64,000 bases of DNA from Pyrrhosoma nymphula. Taxonomy: Eukaryota > Arthropoda > Insecta > Odonata > Coenagrionidae. The stretch covers positions 83,014,576 to 83,078,575 of the forward strand of contig OY754329.1 of the NCBI GenBank assembly GCA_963573305.1, read 5' to 3'. The translations under genes were made by a program, and so were the position numbers. Below the pieces are notes generated by a model. It was not told the origin of the DNA. It made no database searches and saw only the letters and a program-made list of their open reading frames with translations. Below, one piece after another: positions 58,401 to 64,000 of the stretch; position 1 is the stretch's first letter, and each line of letters starts with the position of its first letter.

Positions 58401-59645
58401 GAGCCAGCAATTGTTCCATTTTTCAGACAAAGGTATGATATCTCCATTGAAAATGGATGTTTGTTAATGGGTTCAAGGGTGATCATACCTCTCATATTGC
58501 AAAATGACATGCTGAATTTATTGCATGGGTCACACCCAGGAATGGTAAGAATGAAGTCTCTTGCTCGTTCATTATGCTGGTGGCCAAATATGAACAGAGA
58601 TATTGAAGAGAAGGTGAAAAATTGTGAAGCATGCCAAATTGTAAACTTTCAACCAGACTGTTCACAAAAGGCATCATGGCCTAGGGTTGATATTTGGGGC
58701 AGGCTGCATGTTGATTTTTTTGTTATGCAAAAAAAATATTTCCTTGTTATTGTTGATAGTGAGAGTAAGTGGATTGAAGTGTACCATATGGCAAATGGAA
58801 CTGATGCTAGGAAAGTATGTGAAAACTTGAGTGGATTGTTTAGTAATTTTGGTTATCCATCACAGATAGTCTCTGATAATGGCCCTCCATTCAACTCGAA
58901 GCTGTTTGTTGATTTCTGCTCCTGTAGAGGCATTGAGGTATTAAAGTCCCCAGCATACCATCCCCAATCCAATGGTATTGCAGAGAGAGCTGTTCAAACC
59001 ATTAAAAGGTTACTTGCCAAGGAGTTGAATACAAACCCAGGTGCCCTCAGTGACAAGAACATTCACTCAGTACTTGACAAAATTTTACTTGCCTATCGTA
59101 CTACACCTTTGACAACAGGTGAGATAAGCCCCTCTGAAAAGCTACTCAAGTATAAACCTCGCACCCTCTTGTCATTAGTTAAACCACCTTCAAATTGTCT
59201 CGCCCTTCCAAGCTCTAGATACCCAAAATACAGGGTGGGTGAAGCTGTGTTGGTTAAAATCAGACCAGGTAGTGTTCCTATAAAAGGTGTTATTAAGGAG
59301 AGGGTCAGTATGGTTACTTACAGGGTGTACATTGGAAGCCAATGTCGGTATGTGCACATGAACCAATTGAAACGCTTGCCACCTACAAAAATCATTCCTA
59401 AACCGCATGTTTCCCCTTTCCACTTGCTAGCAGATCCGGATAACTCTGCTGTGGATGCAGCACCTCTATGGTCAGCAGTGCAGACTCCCTTGCCTATTAC
59501 CCCTCGATCCAGCCCATCCTATCCTGCCTCTGTCCCAGCTGCTGAAATGGTGATACCCACTGCTAACCAATCCTCAAGCAATACAGGTCCAGAGCTTCGT
59601 CGTTCCAACAGACCATCCAAGGCACCTCAGCGGCTTGACTTGTGA
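55455..59645 (+). CDS. Gag-Pol polyprotein of Ty3/gypsy retrotransposon (1396 aa)
   Basis: One uninterrupted frame. The gag part (1-~235) is followed by two zinc knuckles: C-x2-C-x3-H-x4-C at 242-254 and C-x2-C-x4-H-x4-C at 261-274. An aspartic protease site DSGA is at 343-346. Reverse transcriptase has DFKV (566) and the catalytic YLDD at 662-665. RNase H has the ADAS box with Asp811. Integrase has an HHCC finger (H1024, H1027, C1057, C1060) and a DD35E core with Asp1087, Asp1141 and Glu1177. The tail is Pro/Ser-rich, with no chromodomain seen. Gag and Pol share one frame without a shift or stop. The start is the first ATG after the leader (CCATGG context). All catalytic residues checked are present, so the protein may be functional. 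Confidence 0.96.
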   Translation: MATPLVKTALIGRMDPFSPDEEDFVSYAERFEQYFLLNGITEKEVKVPMFITFCGASTYTLLKNMLFPKKPTEQSFEELVSVLTAHYAPKRLTIAERYNFHTRSQQTGENVKEFIIALKKLAEFCDFGDFLNDALRDRLVCGLESAVIRQRLLLESKLTFEQACIIATDLELAQRNSAFDGANKFSNLEVGAVYRRDPNAKQTFRRQPDAVSSRRREDIPAPPGPRQENGRRTHWYQRNAVCQRCGRVHKEDSCPARDWECFRCHGRGHAAKMCRTKEVREVYSEDWEIGLSDDICHSQNTHPAEPRSESHCIYLPAVKSVSGTSPLFVNLYVNRVLLAFEVDSGASVSLVSEETYHRYLNGAKLQKCLLSLKSVTGDQINVKGKIEVSVSWASGNASKSHTLELVVVSSTGRVKPLMGRPWLDILSPQWRKRLLSCCVSKEGYFDADDINIFKFESSPMLEGNCCKSLLKDSKLLSSYACKYPNVFSGEKSNMIKQFKANLVVRENAIPIFHRPYSVPFALKGEVHKQLEEMVTSGVLRPVRHSEWASPIVCVPKVDGGVRICVDFKVTLNRVLVTDFYPLPKLDDVFGSLAGGTVFCTLDLQNAYLQLGVGLESQKYLTINTEDGLYQFTRLPFGISSAPGIFQSVMQEIVKGLPMVTCYLDDLLISGKDLKDCQQRVEMVLNRLNDYNVRVNMNKCKWFCESVDYLGHTINSKGVCPIAHKMKAILEAKVPQDVSQVRSFVGMLNFYHRFLPNISSLLKPLYDLVKKNAPWEWTFECNQAFSKCKKLLLGHPLLVHYNPNYPLVVSADASPYGVGAVLSHLIDGVEKPVIFASSTLSSAQQNYSQLDREALALIFAVKRFHKYLYGQHFTLVSDHQPLRHIFAPDKGVPTVAAARLQRWSIVLSAYMYKIEYRKSALLCPADALSRLPVPEENVVEYVFSVLPVKFPLTYVDVSTETEKDVVLSKVMDFARHGWPNFVKEPAIVPFFRQRYDISIENGCLLMGSRVIIPLILQNDMLNLLHGSHPGMVRMKSLARSLCWWPNMNRDIEEKVKNCEACQIVNFQPDCSQKASWPRVDIWGRLHVDFFVMQKKYFLVIVDSESKWIEVYHMANGTDARKVCENLSGLFSNFGYPSQIVSDNGPPFNSKLFVDFCSCRGIEVLKSPAYHPQSNGIAERAVQTIKRLLAKELNTNPGALSDKNIHSVLDKILLAYRTTPLTTGEISPSEKLLKYKPRTLLSLVKPPSNCLALPSSRYPKYRVGEAVLVKIRPGSVPIKGVIKERVSMVTYRVYIGSQCRYVHMNQLKRLPPTKIIPKPHVSPFHLLADPDNSAVDAAPLWSAVQTPLPITPRSSPSYPASVPAAEMVIPTANQSSSNTGPELRRSNRPSKAPQRLDL

Positions 59646-59670
59646 TACCAGTGAAGTCTTGGAATCTAGT

Positions 59671-59681
59671 AGGGGAGGAGA
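59671..59681 (+). promoter_or_regulatory. Polypurine tract
   Basis: AGGGGAGGAGA directly before the 3' LTR, the plus-strand primer for reverse transcription. Confidence 0.88.
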
Positions 59682-59873
59682 TGTGGTGTATATGTTTTTC
59701 GACAGTCTTTTGTCCAGGAAGTCAGGTGGCATCCCCTAGTGGGAGTGATGGGAAGTGTATGTGTGGTCACATGGGCCAGATGTATGTGTGTATCGTGATG
59801 TATAATAAATAGTTAAATCCAGAGACATCTGAGTATTAATTGTAGAGTAGTACTGCGGGTAAAATACGTAACA
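59682..59873 (+). repeat. 3' LTR of the gypsy element
   Basis: 192 bp, identical to 55190-55381 by direct comparison, followed by the CTAAA duplication. Confidence 0.95.
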
Positions 59874-60620
59874 CTAAACTTAACAACATTCTTACTAGCG
59901 GGCCTTGGGATAAGAGTACAAAAATTATTCTGCTGCAACGAGGCAATTTCATCACTCATAGCCTTCTCCCAGATCTGCCCATCCTCCATGGCCAATGCCT
60001 GCTCTCTGATGTCTGGCTCATCTTCCAAGTTATTGAATGTTGCCTTACAGGCAATGAAATCAGGGAACTCACGAGGTCTCCTCTCACTTACTGGATACCT
60101 ACATTCCACTGGCTTGGTTTCAGGGGCACCAACGAGATCATCTGATCATACAACAGGATTATTAACACTACAGTCAACATTGACTACTAATCATCATTCA
60201 TGATAGGCACATGAACATCTTAGTTATCATCTGCATAGATGCCTCTACAACCCTGCAATTGCTGCTCTGCTTAGGAGCATGAACATATAAAGCACACCCA
60301 AATGTCCTTAAAGAACCAACGTGAAATTTTCTTCCCGTCCACACTTCAAAAGGCATTATACCTTTTACAACAACAGAGGGGGAGATATTTTTCAAATATA
60401 CTGCAGTGTGCATTGCTTCCCCCAATACCTGTTGGTCAGGCCAGCATCCTTCAGCATCATTCTTTTCCGCTCAAGGAGAGTCCTATAGACCCTTACTGCA
60501 ACTCCATTCTGTTCTGGGGTTCGTGCTTCAGTCAGCTGAAGTTATATTCCTTCCATCTTTAGAAACTTGGAAAAACATTAAAGCAGTACTCCACTGCATG
60601 TTTTTGAGTAGTTCCTAAAT
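59874..60620 (-). pseudogene. Copia polyprotein relic, integrase to start of RT
   Basis: Minus strand, right to left: RTPEQNGVAVR-like integrase core with shifts (60470-60550), then GEAMHTAVYLKNISPS and PFEVWTGRKFHVG with RTFGCALYVHAPKQ (the GKGY-like copia integrase C-terminal pattern), then EFPDFIACKA, EDGQIWEKAMSDEIASLQQN and IPRPASKNVV at the gypsy junction. The frame resumes on the other side of the gypsy element at 55189 after discounting one CTAAA copy. Confidence 0.82.
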
Positions 60621-60639
60621 TTACTCCTCTGGTTTCGAG

Positions 60640-61640
60640 TGATTTTTAACTTTGATACACAACTTCCTCACGCCTTCTGCCTCTCCTTATGTCATCCAAA
60701 ACACCCTTCCTCTTCCATGCTTGCCATGCGTTCCATCACCCTCATGCCTCTATCACCCTCCTCAACATGCCCTAACCTCTAAATACATCCTCCATCCTCT
60801 TTTTCTGCCTTGTCCAAATCTCCACAACTCATTTCTTTTCCTCTCCCACTATTTCCACCTCTTCCACTGTTCTTGCTATCCAGTTCAACCATTCATTTCT
60901 ATATTCATTTCTGAGAAGCTTACTGTTTTCTCCCATCATCCTTCTCCAAGGACCAGGTTTCCAACCCATTCAACACCATCCTCCATCAATTTGTTGTTTC
61001 TGACCCATCATTAGTTATTCAATTCTAATATTGGTTGACTGCAGCCCTTCATCCTTTTATATCTTATGCTAGTTCCCTTACTTCCTGGTAGTACTTCTTG
61101 TGTACTTAATTTGATCTGTGTATTTATCCCTTGGTCTTCCTCTTGGGACTTTGCCCTCTATTTTTCCTTCAATTATATTCTTCAAAAACCCATTGTGCCT
61201 CAGGGTAGGCCCAATCTGGTTCTTTTTTCCTGCATGGTGTTCCAAATGGTCCTTTCCTCTTATTCTCTTGTTCTCTTCTTCATTTCTTATTTTATCCATC
61301 CATTTCATCTTCAGCATCCTCCTCCAACACCAGGTTTTAAATGCTTCTAATCTTTTCTGGTCTGCTTTTCCAATGGGCTATGTTTTCCACCCATAGAGTG
61401 AGCTCCACAAGAATGCTTTCACATACTGTTTCTTCATTTATAGTCCTATCTTCTTTGAACACACTACTTGCCTTTCTCACTCTGCTAAGTATAAATTCAC
61501 GTTCCTTAACACAAAGATGCCAGGACTTAAATCCATCTCCAGAACGCCCGTGGGATGTCATTTCGACTCCTCCAAAAATAAAGTTATTTTTTAATGAAAA
61601 AGCGATCTCACCTGACTTGAAGCAACTTATGCACATCTTT
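60640..61640 (-). pseudogene. LINE ORF2 C-terminal relics, probably two overlapping copies
   Basis: Minus strand from 61640: RLEAFKTWCWRRMLKMKW, DKIRNEEE, GPTLRHNGFLKNIIEGK and PRGRPRDKYTDQIK (61078-61400), the usual end of an arthropod LINE protein. A second run at 60640-61020 gives LLRNEYRNEWLNWIARTVEE and VLDDIRRGRRREE, another version of the same tail, so two copies or a rearranged one are present. Stops and shifts throughout. Confidence 0.7.
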
Positions 61641-62614
61641 GTTTGACTCCTATGATATAGACACTTTTACCAGCCACAGAAGACAAGATCTTAGGAACAT
61701 GCTAAACTGTAATTTTTCAGCATTCTTTTATGAATCAAGTAGGTATGCAAAAGAAACTTTGCAGGAGATTTATTTTGAAAAACATATTGTTCAAACATTT
61801 TACTTCAAAAAGAATTTTTTTAAATTTGCAAACAATATGAGGTGAAATTTAATATTTTTCACAAAAAAAGGATGCTCGAAGCCAAGTTGAGACACTCATT
61901 ACACCATTGTGCCACAGAGACACACTGATTTCTCGAACTTCATTTAATAAAAATACAATTGTATATAGAGATAATACATGCTTACCACTAGATTTTTTGT
62001 AAAGACTGAACAGTATGTGTACTGCCATGCATATTTACCTTTCCTTCTTTCAAAGGAAGCTGATGCTCCCTCATATTGCTGGGTTAAATAATTTCTCAAA
62101 GAAGTATGCAGTCATTCACTCATCATTCATCAAAGTTTTGTGATAATCAGAGCCCCAGACAAATAAGCATTGAGGTGATAGAGGTGCAAGATTTGAGGAT
62201 TCAAATCACCCCTGGAATACTGTGAAAGAAAATGTTTGACACATTAAATACTGTTTATGACAGAGCTCAAAAAAATATGCATGAACTTAACTTGAAGCAT
62301 ACCAAATCAATATTGGAGCTAGCCAAGACATCTTGATAATTATTCTACATACATAATTCCCTAAATACAGGATACAATAAGAGGATATGTCCTATTCGAG
62401 AACACACTCAAAAACATTCACTAGAATCAGCCTCCTGCTTTCATAGCACCTCTAAATTGAGTGAATTTCAATGCCAATCCAATCCCAATTAAGTATTGCA
62501 CCTTCATTCAAATTGTAAAAAAACTGGCAATTCATAGTAGCACTACTTAGTTGAATGAAATTCCTAGGGAACAAACAGTCCTCAAATGAATTTAAAGAGA
62601 ATGCCACTCTAAAC
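61641..62614. other. Intergenic
   Basis: Nothing recognised. Confidence 0.4.
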
Positions 62615-62700
62615 CAGTGGTCCCCAACCCTTCCCAACTTGAGTAGCCCTTGGTAGCCGTTTTCCCTCAAAAGTACCCCTAATCTACCTATTTATGTTAA
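62615..62700 (+). mobile_element. Single hAT-type end
   Basis: CAGTGGTCCCCAACCC is a classic end of hAT non-autonomous elements. The partner end was not found in the window, so this is a fragment or an incomplete copy. Confidence 0.5.
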
Positions 62701-63380
62701 TGAGTCTTTGATATATTAACATACAGAACTCTAATTAAAGGCTAGGCAGTTAAAAAGGGGAGGATGAATAAAGCACTTTTGGGTGGACAATGGAAGATTT
62801 TTGGTTTGAAAGTGTGATGGTGACGACTACTCTCCTATTCAGTCCAAAGAAGTAATTTAGAAATAGGAATAGGGGAGATGTCTCTGTTCACCACCAATCA
62901 ACCCCTAGAAGAACTCAAGAAATGTAACCTTTTGTGCCAGGTAAATTGCCAATCACTCTGTGGCCATTCTGAAAAATTTTCTTTTTTTAAGGATTTTACT
63001 TTGGATATTATTTGTATGCCTATTAAATTGCTGATTATGTGGTCATATTGAATGTGTATAATCAATTCAGACCAGGCAGAACTGGTAAAGGTGGTGGGGG
63101 TTACAACATATATGCAAGCGAGACTTAATGTCAATGTCCGGTAGCCACATCTCCATATTTTCCATATTGTCATTATCTTGAATTCACTATCTTGGAAATA
63201 TGTATCATAATCTCTGCTAAGTTATTGTCATGTGCTTTTTATTGACCTTCTAAAATGGACTTTGAGAATGTATTTTTGCAATATGCCCCTACATTCAAAA
63301 ACCATGGAATATTTGGTGATTTATCACTGATCTTTTAAGAAATAATTGTGGCTGTACAATGTATAACTCTTCTGTACATA
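62701..63380. other. Intergenic
   Basis: Nothing recognised. Confidence 0.4.
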
Positions 63381-63676
63381 GTGCAATCATGGGCACCCAT
63401 ACACAAGGGCAAGGGGGGGGTGCGCCTCCCCCCTCTCCCCCCTAGCCTCCCGGGAAAAATAAGAAAGGGAATGTAAATTAAATTTATTCATTGCTTTTGC
63501 AGGATTAAATTAATACATTGGTAACAAATTTAGAAAATTGCCATTCACCTTAGATGTTCCAAAAATGTACTCCTGAGACCTCAAATTTACAAAACTTTCT
63601 GGGAGAGGGCTCCCTTCTTAAACCTATATCTTGCCCCCCCCCCCTGGAAAATATTGTATGGGCACCCATGAGTGCA
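63381..63676. mobile_element. 296 bp inverted-repeat element with G/C runs
   Basis: Ends GTGCAATCATGGGCACCCAT (63381) and the complement at 63676 form inverted repeats of about 40 bp, including ATGGGCACCCAT-type near-palindromes and then G or C runs (63413-63420; 63635-63645). No coding content; class unknown. Confidence 0.65.
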
Positions 63677-64000
63677 ATAATCTTCACGTTGAGCAGTGGG
63701 TGAAGCAATTTATCGTTTGGGGATAGGTCTTATTCTCTTAGATATGTGTTTTCAAAGATTTAGAAAAAGTTTCAACATATTCTTAGACCACCACTTCCTT
63801 CCTCTCAGCTTATGACTTAATTGCAATTACATATAATTTCAACCCACCGAGTCATCTGCCAACCTTCCTACCTACCATTTTGAGCTACCATGGCTTTTAA
63901 AATATTGATTCCCATAGCTTTCAAGAAGCTCTTTACAATTTGAATAGGAGCATTGTTTCTAACCCATGGTCTAATGATATTAAACTTGATTGCCTTATGT
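63677..64000. other. Intergenic
   Basis: Nothing recognised. Confidence 0.4.

Larger units (their letters stand above)
55190..59873 (+). mobile_element. Complete Ty3/gypsy LTR retrotransposon
   Basis: A 4684 bp element with identical 192 bp LTRs (TG...CA), 5 bp target duplication CTAAA (55185-55189 and 59874-59878), a primer binding site, one intact gag-pol frame and a polypurine tract. No env-like frame exists, so it is a retrotransposon and not an errantivirus. It lies opposite in orientation to the copia relic it splits. Domain order PR-RT-RH-IN and the RT motif wording fit the mag-like (K02A2.6-like) branch, by recall. Identical LTRs mean insertion is very recent. Confidence 0.96.

Noticed and set aside
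55190..59873. Errantivirus (gypsy with env)
   Set aside because: Only about 25 bp lie between the end of gag-pol and the polypurine tract, so there is no room for an env frame.
1..64000. CRISPR array or prokaryotic operon
   Set aside because: No regularly spaced short direct repeats; coding features are eukaryotic exons and eukaryotic transposons.

Overview
This 64 kb window looks like AT-rich, gene-poor nuclear DNA of an arthropod, most likely an insect. The evidence is the mix of transposon families (piggyBac, hAT, Tc1/mariner, copia, Ty3/gypsy, several LINE tails, many tRNA-derived SINEs), one split host gene with GT/AG junctions, and short coding exons in long non-coding DNA. I see nothing prokaryotic and no CRISPR array. 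The species cannot be fixed from the sequence alone.

Only one host gene is supported: a proton-coupled amino acid transporter of the SLC36/PAT family, on the minus strand. Its first coding exon is at 10028-10188 and its second runs off the left edge (1-125). The two join in phase across a 9.9 kb intron packed with transposon debris: a Tc1-type relic, foldback elements, SINEs and a 307 bp element with an 8 bp target duplication.

From 10 to 54 kb the window is intergenic DNA built from old elements. These include a decayed hAT element (14494-16952) inserted in a LINE relic, a decayed piggyBac-like element (22844-26257) whose transposase has four reading-frame lesions, a Tigger-like non-autonomous element (28026-28373), SINEs, LINE 3' ends and several perfect or near-perfect hairpins.

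The most active part is 53.3-60.6 kb. A degraded copia element on the minus strand has been hit by three other elements, each leaving a clean target duplication: a 702 bp hAT-like element (8 bp), a 182 bp TTAA element, and a complete 4684 bp Ty3/gypsy element. The gypsy copy has two identical 192 bp LTRs, a 5 bp duplication, a primer binding site, a polypurine tract and one intact 1396-codon gag-pol frame, so it is very young and possibly still mobile.

The least expected signal is a recurring cassette in unrelated inverted-repeat elements between 4 and 21 kb. It reads CTGAWGA, then a short stem, then GAAA, then a small palindrome ending in U plus a non-G base. That is the conserved core of a type I hammerhead ribozyme with a minimal stem III, as known from Penelope-like elements and retrozymes. 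Whether any copy is active cannot be told from sequence alone.
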